A stretch of 64,000 nt of DNA, from assembly GCA_028822445.1 (NCBI GenBank), contig JAPKDQ010000002.1:248001-312000 (forward strand), given 5' to 3'. The DNA is from Rhodospirillaceae bacterium (GTDB taxonomy: Bacteria > Pseudomonadota > Alphaproteobacteria > Rhodospirillales > Rhodospirillaceae). How positions within the stretch are numbered: the first letter of the stretch is position 1; every line of letters begins with the position of its first letter. A program made the translations under genes and the position numbers. Below, piece after piece: positions 55,067 through 64,000 of the stretch. The notes below the pieces were generated by a model, which saw only the letters and a program-made list of their open reading frames with translations, was not told the origin of the DNA and ran no database searches.

Positions 55067-56484
55067 TGCGAGTTCACTTTTTCCGACGGTGGATTGGGCC
55101 CTGGTGGCGCGTTAACGGCCACGGCAGATAGGCTATTCGAAATAGCAGCGGTAATCTCCGTCATCACGATCATGCCATGATGTTTGGTTGGAGCATCTAA
55201 ATGAACGGGTTGAAGGTAGGGGCTGCGACCAACCATTTGGCCCGCATGCCGGCCTGGGCCGGTTAACAGAACAGGAAGTTTTTGACCGACTGTGGCTAGG
55301 TTGAAGGCTTTTTGCTGCTGGGACAGCAAGGACTGTAATGCTGCTAAGCGCGCTGACTTTATATCTTCGGTTATTTGGTCAGAACTTTCTGCCGCTGGTG
55401 TTCCGGGCCTTGGGCTGTACTTGAAGGAAAATGACTGGGAAAACTTAATATCTTCTATGAGCTTCATTGTGTCGGCAAAATCCTGATCGCTTTCGCCAGG
55501 AAAACCGACAATAAAATCAGATGATAAGGCTAAGTCCGGACGACCAGAACGTAACCGATCAATAATCTGATAATAGGCTTCTCGGGTGTGTCCGCGGTTC
55601 ATCGCCCCTAAGATTCGATCAGAACCGGACTGCACCGGCAAGTGAAGGTATGGCATGAGGGCCGGCACAGTTGCATGGGCATCAATCAGGTCGTCATCCA
55701 TGTCGCGAGGGTGGGATGTTGTGTAGCGAATGCGATCGAGGCCACCAATATCGGCGAGCTCCCGAGCCAGGCGACCTAACGACCAAACCCCAGATCCGGA
55801 CTTTGCGTCGCCATGATACGCATTGACGTTTTGACCTAGGAGGGTGATTTCACGCACCCCGCCAGAAACTAGCCCGCGTGCTTCTGTTAAAATATCTTTA
55901 GCGGGACGTGAGTATTCTGCTCCTCGCGTATAGGGAACGACACAAAACGTACAAAATTTGTCACACCCTTCTTGTATTGATAGAAATGCTGTTGGCCCGT
56001 CGGCACGAGGCGCCGGAAGATGATCAAACTTTGTGTCTGCTGGGAAATCAGTATCGAGAACAGTTTTGGCGCTGCGGTGTGCTTTGGCAATGAGTTCTGG
56101 CAGGCGGTGCGTCGTTTGTGGCCCGACCACGATGTCGACGTAGGGCGCACGCCGGACTAGCGCCGCGCCTTCCGCTTGGGCTACACACCCAGCAACCGCA
56201 ATTAACATCGGCTCTGAGGTGCCGGCGCGATGGGATTTCATGGGCCGCAAACGACCAAGGTCTGAAAATACCTTCTCCGCCGCCTTCTCTCTAATATGGC
56301 ACGTGTTCAGCACCACGAGGTCTGCATCGTCTGGCTGGTCCGCTGGCTCATAGCCCAACGGCGCCAAGACATCCGCCATTCGTGCGGAGTCATAAACGTT
56401 CATTTGGCAGCCGTATGTTTTGATAAACAGCTTTTTGCGACGAATGGGACTGCTCGATGGAGTCCCGCTTTGTTCTTGAGGCAT
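55063..56484 (-). CDS. miaB: tRNA-2-methylthio-N6-dimethylallyladenosine synthase
   Basis: A 473-residue radical-SAM methylthiotransferase acting on i6A37 of tRNA. The auxiliary Fe-S cluster cysteines are Cys26 (TYGCQMN), Cys62 (NTCHIREKA) and Cys100 (AGCVAQ). The radical-SAM cluster is Cys174, Cys178 and Cys181 in [20 protein letters not shown] domain is expected at the C-terminus (about 385-455). It is the first of miaB-phoH-ybeY-corC-lnt, with 4-base overlaps throughout. Confidence 0.97.
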   Translation of the reverse strand: MPQEQSGTPSSSPIRRKKLFIKTYGCQMNVYDSARMADVLAPLGYEPADQPDDADLVVLNTCHIREKAAEKVFSDLGRLRPMKSHRAGTSEPMLIAVAGCVAQAEGAALVRRAPYVDIVVGPQTTHRLPELIAKAHRSAKTVLDTDFPADTKFDHLPAPRADGPTAFLSIQEGCDKFCTFCVVPYTRGAEYSRPAKDILTEARGLVSGGVREITLLGQNVNAYHGDAKSGSGVWSLGRLARELADIGGLDRIRYTTSHPRDMDDDLIDAHATVPALMPYLHLPVQSGSDRILGAMNRGHTREAYYQIIDRLRSGRPDLALSSDFIVGFPGESDQDFADTMKLIEDIKFSQSFSFKYSPRPGTPAAESSDQITEDIKSARLAALQSLLSQQQKAFNLATVGQKLPVLLTGPGRHAGQMVGRSPYLQPVHLDAPTKHHGMIVMTEITAAISNSLSAVAVNAPPGPNPPSEKVNSH

Positions 56485-56748
56485 AGTTTCGATCTATACC
56501 TGCTTGAGCGTATGAACGCAAAGTCTCAAGGCAATATAAAACAAGGCCAAGCCCAGCTATCTGTTCTTAGTGAAGCTTGCTAAACTCCCCAGGCGCAGCC
56601 TGTTCCGGCTCTCACTCTAGGGCCTTCTGACCCATATTATTAGCATCTATAGGCTCGAGGAGGGTGATCTCGATCATGGTTCTGCCGATCTGTAAAACGG
56701 GAACCTTGTGTTGCGCCCACTCACCAGAATTAGACGAGAAGAACCGCC

Positions 56749-57180
56749 CTAACTCTTATCGGCACTGTCATCAGGGACCGCGTATAGTTCGAGGCGGTGA
56801 TCCACAAGTCTGTAGCCATGAGTCTTTGCTACTTCACTCTGTAAGCGCTCAATTTCTTCGTTACGGAATTCGATAACCTGACCTGATTTAATATCAATCA
56901 AGTGGTCATGGTGTGTGGAAGATGCTTCTTCATACCGCGCGCGACCATCACCAAAATCGTGTCGAGCGACAATTCCCGCATCTTCGAAAAGACGCATTGT
57001 CCGATAGACTGTAGCGATACTAATGCGCGGGTCTACAATAGCTGATCGTTTATGGACTTCTTCAACGTCTGGATGGTCCTCTGCACTGGAGAGGACACGT
57101 GCAATGACACGGCGTTGCCCTGTCATTTTCATGCCCTGATCAATACAGCGGCGTTCAAGCGGTGAAATCTCTGAAGTCAT
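56749..57180 (-). CDS. fur: Fur-family metalloregulator
   Basis: A 143-residue regulator. The winged-helix domain (about 10-85) contains KMTGQRRVIARVL and ISIATVYRTMRLFEDAGIV (about 53-71). Metal ligands are in the HHDHLIDIKSGQVIEF block (about 89-104) and His near 120. The C-terminal CxxC zinc pairs found in some Fur proteins are absent, as in many alphaproteobacterial Fur/Mur proteins, so iron or manganese could be sensed. The gene is in its usual place between rimI and miaB. Confidence 0.88.
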   Translation of the reverse strand: MTSEISPLERRCIDQGMKMTGQRRVIARVLSSAEDHPDVEEVHKRSAIVDPRISIATVYRTMRLFEDAGIVARHDFGDGRARYEEASSTHHDHLIDIKSGQVIEFRNEEIERLQSEVAKTHGYRLVDHRLELYAVPDDSADKS

Positions 57181-57300
57181 TTTGAGAAAGCAGTCTTTTC
57201 AGCTGTTCGGGTCATTAAATTTAAGGATTATTGAGGCAGCGTCGCTAAGTGTTGATTGTATAGGTCTCGTGCGCCATAAAATCAATGAATCGAAGGGTTA

Positions 57301-57777
57301 TTAACGTGTTCGGTCACTGATCGAACTGAAATTACTGACCTGTTTCGTCATCAAAATTGCATCAGCGTGTCCATTGGGGCTTAGGTAATATTTGGCCCTT
57401 CGGCCAGATTCACTAAATCCAAGGCTCTGATACAGCGCTATAGCCGCATCGTTGTCGTCTGCAACTTCAAGGTGCCAGAACTCCACGGCACTTTCTTTGA
57501 GCCATTTCAATACGCAAAGTATTAGGCTTTGCGCTACACCTTGCCGTCGGTACGGCATACCCACTGCGAGAGTAAGGACCTCGGCCTCGTCCGCTGCCGT
57601 CCTGATTAATACGAAGCCCATGGGAGCTGTTGAGCCCGCAATCCAGCCGTTGACGTTGGACTGTGCAAGCAAGTCCAAGAACGACTGCTTAGACCAGCGT
57701 GCCTCAAAGCTATCCCGATGCAGCGCTTCCATTACTCCGGCATGTGCGATCCCTGCTTGAACAATGTCGTGGGTCAT
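57301..57777 (-). CDS. rimI: Ribosomal-protein-alanine N-acetyltransferase (GNAT)
   Basis: A 158-residue GNAT acetyltransferase. Motif A reads [20 protein letters not shown] (about 67-86) and contains the acetyl-CoA loop RRQGVA; motif B is [22 protein letters not shown] (in part, about 96-117). RimI acetylates the N-terminal Ala of bS18. It is coupled to tsaB by a 4-base overlap (ATGA), as in most alphaproteobacteria. Confidence 0.9.
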   Translation of the reverse strand: MTHDIVQAGIAHAGVMEALHRDSFEARWSKQSFLDLLAQSNVNGWIAGSTAPMGFVLIRTAADEAEVLTLAVGMPYRRQGVAQSLILCVLKWLKESAVEFWHLEVADDNDAAIALYQSLGFSESGRRAKYYLSPNGHADAILMTKQVSNFSSISDRTR

Positions 57778-58436
57778 GGCCTTAAGCGGCCACCATGTTT
57801 TGGAGCAATGGCATCGGGTGGCCGTACATAGACTGGATTAGGCGGGGAGTCGGGAATAGGCCGAACCGCGGCGATGCGCGCGAGAACAGCTGCGTTGGCA
57901 ACGTCTGGAGTGCCCTGTGACACCGATGGTCCGCAGTAAGGAATAACGCGCTCAGCACCGTCGCCCGCCAAAACCCACGTTCCGGCACCAATTGCCTCAG
58001 CAGCCACTTCGGGCAATAGACATTCAGGTTCAGTCTGTGCGTTTCCTTGAGGGTCAAAACAATGCAGATAAACTTCAGCACGTCTGGCATCAATGGCCAC
58101 TGCGACCGGTGTGTTGGATGTGCCTAAGGTTTCTGTCGCAATGACTTCAGTTGTAAGAACCCCTATAATGGGAAGGCCGGTTGCTACGCCTATCCCGCGG
58201 GCTGTGGCCAACCCGACACGAACCCCAGTGAACGAGCCAGGCCCGACTGTTACGGCAATTCGATCCAAATCGTCGTAGCTGGTTCCTGCGTCGGTCATTG
58301 CTTGTTCAATAGCTGGCAGCAGGGCTTCAGCTTGCCCATGTACCATCGTACCGTGATACGAACCGATGGTTTTTCCATCGAGCCATATAGCAACCGAGCA
58401 TGCGCTGGTGGTGGTATCAAAGGCGAGGATACGCAT
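57774..58436 (-). CDS. tsaB: tRNA t6A37 complex subunit TsaB
   Basis: A 220-residue ASKHA-fold protein that partners TsaD in making threonylcarbamoyladenosine at tRNA position 37. It starts [16 protein letters not shown] (about 2-17) and has [22 protein letters not shown] (in part, about 62-83), both diagnostic. tsaD, its partner, lies 3.4 kb away at 61897. It has divergent neighbours: the M15 peptidase starts 78 bases upstream. Confidence 0.93.
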   Translation of the reverse strand: MRILAFDTTTSACSVAIWLDGKTIGSYHGTMVHGQAEALLPAIEQAMTDAGTSYDDLDRIAVTVGPGSFTGVRVGLATARGIGVATGLPIIGVLTTEVIATETLGTSNTPVAVAIDARRAEVYLHCFDPQGNAQTEPECLLPEVAAEAIGAGTWVLAGDGAERVIPYCGPSVSQGTPDVANAAVLARIAAVRPIPDSPPNPVYVRPPDAIAPKHGGRLRP

Positions 58437-58514
58437 ACTGCACCTGGGTTAATGAGATGTTGGAGTAGAGGTACGCTAAAGTGACGGTAATTCCAAATCG
58501 GAGATCGGGTAAGA

Positions 58515-59069
58515 ATGCTTATTGAAATAGTGGCGCCTAAGTTTGACGTCGACCTTGAGATTGCCTACGCCACGCCAAACAATTTTATGGGCAAGGCCGT
58601 TTATTCCAGGCCGGGTTGTTATTTACATGCGGATGCTGCGGAGGTTCTGCAACGTGCAATTGCGTTGGCTAGGCCGCTCGGCCTGAGATTTAAAATCTTT
58701 GACGCGTTTCGTCCATCTGAAGCGCAGTGGGTTCTGTGGGAGCATACGCCAGATCCCGATTTCTTGGCGCATCCAGAGCGAGGGTCTCCGCATTCTATGG
58801 CGGCGGCTATCGATTTGACGTTGGTCGATGCATCTAGCGCTGAATTAGATATGGGAACGGCCTTTGACGACTTTAGTGCTCAGGCCTTTCACGGTGATCT
58901 CAGTATTTCATCCGTAGCTCAGAGGAACCGCGCAGTGCTTCTGGGGCTTATGACGTCTGCTGGTTGGGATTTTTTTCGTAATGAGTGGTGGCATTATCAA
59001 CTCTTTAGTCCGCGCGAGACGTACCCCGTTCTTGACGATAGTGTGCTGCCAATTTCAATGATGCGCTGA
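58515..59069 (+). CDS. M15D-family D-alanyl-D-alanine dipeptidase (VanX/DdpX-like)
   Basis: A 184-residue metallopeptidase. The zinc site is typical of VanX/DdpX: SPHSMAAAIDLTL with His (about 98) and Asp (about 104), and EWWHYQLF with Glu/His (about 162-165). FKIFDAFRPSEAQWVLW (about 58-74) is the conserved Arg region. It has no signal peptide, so it probably acts on cytoplasmic D-Ala-D-Ala in peptidoglycan turnover or recycling. It ends 19 bases from the hemY stop, convergently. Confidence 0.88.
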   Translation: MLIEIVAPKFDVDLEIAYATPNNFMGKAVYSRPGCYLHADAAEVLQRAIALARPLGLRFKIFDAFRPSEAQWVLWEHTPDPDFLAHPERGSPHSMAAAIDLTLVDASSAELDMGTAFDDFSAQAFHGDLSISSVAQRNRAVLLGLMTSAGWDFFRNEWWHYQLFSPRETYPVLDDSVLPISMMR

Positions 59070-59088
59070 AAGAATGGTCTCTAAGCCA

Positions 59089-60339
59089 CTAGGGTGTTTG
59101 TGACAAAAGTTCTGCAATGCATGTCGGCGCAGGCAAGTCTTTGGCTTCGCTGCGCCCTTCTAGTGCAATCACCATATATTGAGTTGCGGCCTTTGTGTCA
59201 CCGCTGCCCCCAATTTCAATTTGCGCCATCAGGCTTGCTGCCTTGGCACGGATAGAAGGTTTCATCCCTTTATCAAGCAGTAATTCGAGGCGACTTCGTG
59301 CCTGCCCCCAAAGTTTGGCGTTGAGCCATGCTTCGGCTTGCGCCAACCGGCTTTCGGGATGATTTAAATTTCCCGCAACGAGTTTCTCGACACGATTAGC
59401 TTGTTCTAGAGCTGCTTCACCGGGTGCAAGTTGCAAGTATGTAGAAAGCACGCTGGGGTGAGGGTTTTTTGCCCAAGCCCTCTCCAGTTCTGACGCCGCT
59501 TTTTTGGATTTCCCTTCGGCCATTAGGCCACACGCAAGAATGGCTGACGCTTCTGCGCGCGAAGGCCCTGCTGTTAGGGCCCTGTATGCCCATTTAATGG
59601 CTGCCGCAGAATCTTGATTGGCTAACGCAGCCGCGCCGGCGCGGAGGCAGGCTTCTGCGCGAAGTCGTAATTGATCTACATCGCCTAAAAGTCTTGGCGC
59701 ATCCTTGCGATCGAGCGTGGTCGCAACGGCGCCCCATTTTCCTAGCGCAACTTGTAAATCTAAAACTGTCTTCAGCGCCCAGAGCGGCGCTGCATTGTTC
59801 GTGAGGGCGCGCTCCGCATGGGAAAGTGCACCATCAAGATCATCTGCCGATGCGGCTGTTTCCGTTAGATCTCGCAACGCGGCCAGTTCTGTTGCTGGAT
59901 CCGACAGAAGCTCCAGAACTTCCGTATTTGTGGTTCTGACGCCGCTCAAAACGTTCATGGTTTGCTGGCGAAGTAAGCGCACGATGTCGTGCTCTGCGAA
60001 CGCCGCGGACGCTTCTCGGACGCCCTTTTGAGCAGCCGCGACATCACCGCCTCGAACGCCGGCGAAGCCAGACATCAAACTTCTCAAACCTTTGTCGATC
60101 CGTTTGTCTCTTCGAGAATCTTTGTACGCACGGCCAGCGCAAACCAAGGTCGACCAGATACGCACGAGAAACGTGACAATCACCAAAAGCACGCCTAAGA
60201 GGGCGAAGAGCACGGCGACTGATGTGTTAACGCGCCACCCGATCCAATTGATGGTCACGGCGCCAGGTTCATTAGAAAACCAAACGGAAACCGTGACTAG
60301 AACGATTAAGCTCATCACATAGAGTATAATCTTTATCAT
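59089..60339 (-). CDS. HemY-type membrane protein with TPR repeats
   Basis: A 416-residue protein. Two N-terminal membrane helices (about 3-20 and 40-62) with VTINWIGWRV between them form the HemY_N domain; the rest (about 90-410) is helical, with TPR-like repeats (for example LDGALSHAERALTNNAAPLWALKTV, in part). HemY of this kind is found near heme-synthesis genes, but its function is not established. It lies 3 bases after the mitofilin gene. Confidence 0.85.
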   Translation of the reverse strand: MIKIILYVMSLIVLVTVSVWFSNEPGAVTINWIGWRVNTSVAVLFALLGVLLVIVTFLVRIWSTLVCAGRAYKDSRRDKRIDKGLRSLMSGFAGVRGGDVAAAQKGVREASAAFAEHDIVRLLRQQTMNVLSGVRTTNTEVLELLSDPATELAALRDLTETAASADDLDGALSHAERALTNNAAPLWALKTVLDLQVALGKWGAVATTLDRKDAPRLLGDVDQLRLRAEACLRAGAAALANQDSAAAIKWAYRALTAGPSRAEASAILACGLMAEGKSKKAASELERAWAKNPHPSVLSTYLQLAPGEAALEQANRVEKLVAGNLNHPESRLAQAEAWLNAKLWGQARSRLELLLDKGMKPSIRAKAASLMAQIEIGGSGDTKAATQYMVIALEGRSEAKDLPAPTCIAELLSQTP

Positions 60340-60342
60340 GGC

Positions 60343-61722
60343 CTATTCACGCGCTTCGCTAGGCACTAGCGCGATATCTCGTCCGACATTCATCTGACCT
60401 ATGGCTTGCGAGACTACAGCTGTGACGGAGCGCTCGGCCGTTGTGATGATGCGCGCGTTAGACAACCACGGGGCTAGTGTTTCTGCAGCTAGCCCCTTTA
60501 AATCTTCTGCTGCTATAATAGCCGCTTCAATGTCTCCGTTACTTAGGTGATCCTCGATGCGAGTGACGATGGCGCCGACAGAGGCGCTTCCATCATCGTC
60601 GAGCCTTCTTACGGTCACGACCGAGAGAATGCGATCGAGCGTATTCTGAAACCAAGATGCTGAGTCTGTTGGTAGCAAGCCAGCCCGCACGACGGACGGT
60701 GCAATCCCGTGAAACTGGTTCTGTAATTTTACCCTTGTCGGCACCCCGCTGCGTTGATGTGTTGCAAGGTCGGTTGTGTCGATTGTTAACTGTGGCTGTT
60801 TAACGGCGAAGGCTAGTAAGGCCTCGAGCTCAAGTTTAAATGGCCGGCCAGTGGCAACCGCCTCACGTAATTGAGACGCGGCCAAGAGCAACCCAATTGC
60901 TCCTGTTTGTTCATTGACAAATGTATTGGCGGTGGCCTCGACTAGGGTAATGCGGGCCGCAAGTCTCAGTGCGTCTGCCGCGTCAATGCCATTGCTTCCA
61001 ACGCTGGTGGCCGTTTGAACGGTTCCGGTTTCGAGCGCTGTGAGACGGTGCCGCAAAGCAGTTAGCGTTGTAGCTGTTTGCGTGTTCGTTTCCGCCTGCG
61101 GTAAAAAGGGCGTTGTTGCCATCATCAACGATGCGGCAGTTATGGACTGCCGCAGGGCTGCGATTTCTCTTTCGGCCTTGGAAAGGCGATAAGCAATACT
61201 TTCAACCGCAGTCTCAGAGACAGCCCCGCTGGGTGGGCGCAGGCTTTCTGGCACTATGTCTTGCACCATTGCCGGCATCCATCCGTACCACCACGGCATC
61301 GTTCCAAAGGTTGCCGCCACAACGATAAGGAGCGCGACCAAGCGGATTGTAGACCTTCTGAAACCGCCAGGTCGCGGAATTGCTGTACTCTTCGCGGCGC
61401 CGTTTTTTTTCGCAGCTAACGCTGTGCTGTTCTGTGCTGCTTGTTCGGTTCTTGGTATCGGAGTGCCGGGGATTGGCTCTGAACCTAAATTATCAGCTGC
61501 ATTTTCTTTTTGTCTGTCCTGGCCATTCGAAGATTGAGACCGCTGATCAGAAGCGGCGTCGTCCATAAGCCTGGCTGTTTGGCTCGTCGTGGAGGGGGCT
61601 AGTTTCGACCGGTCCGGCACCTCTCTGTCGACATCGTTCTGATCTATTTCGGGCTTGCTGGACACGCCTGGCTCCGGTTGAATAGGTGACTGCCCACGCC
61701 CCTTATCGGTTTCTGCGGTCAT
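60343..61722 (-). CDS. Bacterial mitofilin (Mic60-like) membrane protein
   Basis: A 459-residue protein with a long disordered, polar N-terminus (1-~125), one membrane helix (about 126-145, LVALLIVVAATFGTMPWWYG), a coiled-coil region (about 170-245) and a C-terminal mitofilin domain (about 330-455). It corresponds to alphaproteobacterial Mic60/mitofilin, which shapes membrane folds and is related to mitochondrial cristae protein Mic60. It is normally in a hemC-hemD-mitofilin-hemY order; here hemC and hemD are absent. Confidence 0.85.
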   Translation of the reverse strand: MTAETDKGRGQSPIQPEPGVSSKPEIDQNDVDREVPDRSKLAPSTTSQTARLMDDAASDQRSQSSNGQDRQKENAADNLGSEPIPGTPIPRTEQAAQNSTALAAKKNGAAKSTAIPRPGGFRRSTIRLVALLIVVAATFGTMPWWYGWMPAMVQDIVPESLRPPSGAVSETAVESIAYRLSKAEREIAALRQSITAASLMMATTPFLPQAETNTQTATTLTALRHRLTALETGTVQTATSVGSNGIDAADALRLAARITLVEATANTFVNEQTGAIGLLLAASQLREAVATGRPFKLELEALLAFAVKQPQLTIDTTDLATHQRSGVPTRVKLQNQFHGIAPSVVRAGLLPTDSASWFQNTLDRILSVVTVRRLDDDGSASVGAIVTRIEDHLSNGDIEAAIIAAEDLKGLAAETLAPWLSNARIITTAERSVTAVVSQAIGQMNVGRDIALVPSEARE

Positions 61723-61781
61723 AGCGGGGCCTTTTCCTGTTGCAGTAGGTCAACGTCGGGACTGGCAATCAGAATACGCAT
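61719..61781 (-). CDS. 20-codon ORF overlapping the mitofilin start
   Basis: ATG 61781 to TGA 61719 encodes a 20-residue peptide beginning MRILIASPDVDLLQQ. Its TGA overlaps the mitofilin ATG (ATGA). The opening resembles the first residues of uroporphyrinogen-III synthase (MRxLxxRPxxD), the gene usually found here, so it may be the stub of a deleted hemD or a leader peptide. No strong ribosome-binding site is seen. Confidence 0.35.
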   Translation of the reverse strand: MRILIASPDVDLLQQEKAPL

Positions 61782-61896
61782 AGATTTTTCACTATCGTAT
61801 CACGGCTCTGTTTCGGCGCCAGCCTGGGTAGGGACTAGGCATGGCGGTTAGTGTGTTGTAGATGCTGACTATAGCCAAAACAAGGAAAGCCAGTTT

Positions 61897-62931
61897 ATGC
61901 GGGTTCTGGGCATCGAAACCAGCTGCGACGAAACTGCTGTTGCCATAGTCGAAGATGGCGCTGATGGTCGTCGCTGCCTTGCTCACGCCCTGTCGTCACA
62001 AATTATCGAGCACCAGCCTTTCGGTGGCGTCGTGCCGGAAATTGCGGCGCGGTCTCACCTTAATCGACTTGATAAGCTGGTGGGACAAGCGATGGCTGAG
62101 GCTGGTTTGCGGTATGAAGATCTGGATGGCATAGCGGCAACAGCTGGCCCTGGGCTTATAGGTGGCGTCATTGTTGGCGTTATGACGGCGAAGGCGTTGT
62201 CTTCTGTTCACCGGAAGCCATTTATCGCGGTCAATCACCTTGAAGGGCACGCGCTGACGGCTCGCTTTACAAACGGCGTCGAGTACCCATTTCTCTTGCT
62301 TCTTGTCTCAGGCGGCCATTGCCAAGTTCTTGAGGTTCGTGGCGTTGGGCAATACCGGCGCCTTGGGACTACGCTTGATGACGCGGCGGGGGAGTGCTTT
62401 GATAAGGCTGCAAAAATGCTCGGCCTTGGTTTTCCGGGTGGGCCTGCAGTTGAGCGTGCGGCTGAAAACGGCCAGGCAGATCGGTTTTCTCTCCCGCGCC
62501 CGTTGAAGGGGCGCGCAGGGTGCGACTTTTCTTTTTCAGGCTTAAAGACGGCCGTACGGCATGTTGCAGAAGCTTTGCCGCCAGGGTCTATTCAGCCGCA
62601 AGACGCCAATGACATCGCTGCTGGGCTCCAAAAGGCTATCGTCGCCCATATTGTCGATCGCTGCTCAAATGCCTTTGCGATGGTGTCTGGAGAACGCCCG
62701 ACGATGTTTGTTGTGTCTGGTGGCGTCGCAGCAAACACTGCGTTGCGACAGGCCCTGTCCGATTTGGCAGCAGATCAAGATGTCGCATTCGTGGTGCCGC
62801 CGGTAGATCTATGCACGGATAATGCCGTTATGATCGCTTGGGCTGGTTTGGAACGTTTAGCGTTAGGTCTCACTGACCCGCTTAATTTTAAACCGAGACC
62901 GCGGTGGCCCCTCGACGCTGCAACAGTGTGA
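61897..62931 (+). CDS. tsaD: tRNA t6A37 threonylcarbamoyltransferase TsaD
   Basis: A 344-residue ASKHA-family enzyme. It opens VLGIETSCDETAVAIV (about 3-18), has the iron ligands His114 and His118 in NHLEGHAL, and ATAGPGLIGGVIVG (about 85-98) plus VVSGGVAANTALR (about 271-283). With TsaB it forms the threonylcarbamoyl-transferase complex. It is divergent from the mitofilin-hemY pair, with 115 bases between the tsaD start and the 20-codon ORF. Confidence 0.97.
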   Translation: MRVLGIETSCDETAVAIVEDGADGRRCLAHALSSQIIEHQPFGGVVPEIAARSHLNRLDKLVGQAMAEAGLRYEDLDGIAATAGPGLIGGVIVGVMTAKALSSVHRKPFIAVNHLEGHALTARFTNGVEYPFLLLLVSGGHCQVLEVRGVGQYRRLGTTLDDAAGECFDKAAKMLGLGFPGGPAVERAAENGQADRFSLPRPLKGRAGCDFSFSGLKTAVRHVAEALPPGSIQPQDANDIAAGLQKAIVAHIVDRCSNAFAMVSGERPTMFVVSGGVAANTALRQALSDLAADQDVAFVVPPVDLCTDNAVMIAWAGLERLALGLTDPLNFKPRPRWPLDAATV

Positions 62932-62946
62932 GCCGAAATCCGGCCG

Positions 62947-63957
62947 TCAGGTATTATAGAATGCGCGATACCAATCCACAAAAGAGGAAACACCCTCTTC
63001 AATGCTGACGGCGGGGCGATATCCAACAGCGGCCTCGAGTGCCGTTACGTCGCACCAGGTTTGTTCGACGTCGCCGGCCTGCATCGGCTGAAAGTTTACA
63101 ATCGCTTTCCGATCAAGGGCCTTTTCTAAGATTGAAATGAAATCCATCAGCTTGACTGGGTTTCCGCAGCCGATATTGAACACATTGTGGGGCGCTACAC
63201 CACTGGTTGCTGGATCGGCGGGTGCGCCGATCCACGCCGGATTTTGTGCGGCTGGGCGGGTCAGCACACGAACAACGCCCTCTACGATGTCGTCTATGTA
63301 GGTAAAATCGCGGGCCAGATTTCCGTCATTGAATACCGGTATTGGTTCACCTGCAAGGATCGCCTTTGTGAACATGAATAGTGCCATGTCGGGCCGTCCC
63401 CAAGGACCATAAACCGTAAAAAACCTTAGGCCGGTTGCTGGAAATTTATAAAGGTGGGCATAGGCATGTGCCATGGATTCATTGGCTTGCTTCGTCGCGG
63501 CGTATAAAGAGATCGGGTGGGCTGCGCTGTGGTGTTCTGAAAACGGCATCGCCGTATTGGCGCCGTATATCGAACTGCTCGATGCGTAGACCAAGTGGTC
63601 TACCTGGCTATGCCTGCAGCCCTCCAGGATATTCAGCATCCCGATCAAGTTTGCATCCGCATAATCATGCGGATGGCTGACGCTATGTCTAACACCCGCT
63701 TGTGCGGCAAGATGAACGACCTGCGTTGGTTTAATGTCTTTGAACAGGGCGTCGAGGTTTGTCCGATCCGCAATATCCATGCGCACACCTTGGAATTGGC
63801 CTGACTTTGAAAGAATTTTCCAGCGGGCGTCTTTCAAGTCCGGGTCGTAATACGAGTTAAAATTATCGAGCCCAACAACAGAATAGCCGTCCGACAGCAA
63901 CCGCTGTGCGGTGTGAAAGCCAATAAAACCGGCTGCGCCTGTAACTAGAACATTCAT
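62947..63957 (-). CDS. UDP-glucuronate 4-epimerase-family SDR enzyme
   Basis: A 336-residue extended SDR. The NAD site is VTGAAGFIGFH (5-15); VVGLDNFNSYYDPDLKDAR follows (about 28-45) and is diagnostic of UDP-glucuronate epimerases (GAE). The catalytic YxxxK is LYAATK (Tyr152, Lys156) with the Ser series ASSSSIYG (125-132). GLRFFTVYGPWGRPDMALF (in part) fits the same group. The product, UDP-galacturonate, goes into surface polysaccharide. It converges with tsaD across 15 bases. The last 43 bases of the window upstream contain nothing definite. Confidence 0.88.
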   Translation of the reverse strand: MNVLVTGAAGFIGFHTAQRLLSDGYSVVGLDNFNSYYDPDLKDARWKILSKSGQFQGVRMDIADRTNLDALFKDIKPTQVVHLAAQAGVRHSVSHPHDYADANLIGMLNILEGCRHSQVDHLVYASSSSIYGANTAMPFSEHHSAAHPISLYAATKQANESMAHAYAHLYKFPATGLRFFTVYGPWGRPDMALFMFTKAILAGEPIPVFNDGNLARDFTYIDDIVEGVVRVLTRPAAQNPAWIGAPADPATSGVAPHNVFNIGCGNPVKLMDFISILEKALDRKAIVNFQPMQAGDVEQTWCDVTALEAAVGYRPAVSIEEGVSSFVDWYRAFYNT

Positions 63958-64000
63958 GGCTTCGGTTGTGGCTGACCAGTTGTCTCAATGCAAGGGCCTG

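Noticed and set aside
1-64000. CRISPR arrays, insertion sequences, phage genes, rRNA and tRNA genes
   Set aside because: No regularly spaced repeats, transposase or integrase frames, rRNA sequence or complete tRNA cloverleaf was seen in reading the window; short tRNAs could still be missed by eye.

Overview
The window looks like an alphaproteobacterial chromosome, perhaps a Rhodospirillales-like or marine lineage. The main evidence is gene order. A long minus-strand block runs tsaB-rimI-fur-miaB-phoH-ybeY-corC-lnt-XRE-metK-trmB and continues into rimP-nusA-ylxR-infB-rbfA-truB-rpsO-pnp. Other alphaproteobacterial arrangements are the DUF3576/leuS/lptE/holA neighbourhood, hisBHAFE followed by a HIT gene, rsmI divergent from an LpoA-like lipoprotein, and tsaD divergent from a mitofilin-hemY pair. 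Species cannot be named from sequence alone. No rRNA, tRNA, CRISPR array, insertion sequence or phage gene was found.

Layout. 1-2.0 kb: start of an acyl-CoA synthetase (runs off the left edge) behind a porin. 2.2-8.2 kb: DUF3576 lipoprotein, leuS, argC, lptE, holA. 8.5-12.0 kb: an accessory stretch with a tannase/feruloyl-esterase-type enzyme, a VOC protein, a decayed RimK-type zinc protease and a small beta-barrel protein. 12.0-16.8 kb: TenI/ThiE-like protein, YggS, L,D-transpeptidase, RibA, an orphan OmpR-type regulator and an XRE regulator. 17.0-20.6 kb: histidine operon with a HIT protein. 20.8-26.7 kb: a catabolic-looking accessory cluster (FAD monooxygenase, membrane protein, exported flavoprotein, exported VOC protein) with gene relics on its flanks. 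26.7-32.2 kb: gshB, SirB1-type protein, rsmI, LpoA-like protein, SYLF protein. 32.6-36.3 kb: UDP-xylose synthase, hldE, I78-type lipoprotein, panD with a C-terminal extension. 36.4-38.6 kb: nitronate-monooxygenase-like flavoprotein and a glycerophosphodiesterase. 38.7-58.4 kb: the conserved translation, RNA-processing and envelope block. 58.5-64 kb: M15 dipeptidase, HemY, mitofilin, tsaD and a UDP-glucuronate-epimerase-type enzyme.

Most of the window is housekeeping sequence for translation, RNA processing, histidine synthesis and the cell envelope. No complete undescribed multi-gene system could be demonstrated. The best leads are: the exported flavoprotein/VOC/membrane-protein cluster; the 73-residue extension on PanD; a 52-codon ORF and an inverted-repeat-rich non-coding stretch between rsmI and the SirB1 gene; an intrinsic terminator in front of rimP; competing hairpins in front of metK; a 20-codon ORF coupled to mitofilin where hemC/hemD are usually found; and several pseudogene relics (zinc protease, TRAP DctP). 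All functional names rest on recognised motifs and gene order; no database search was run.
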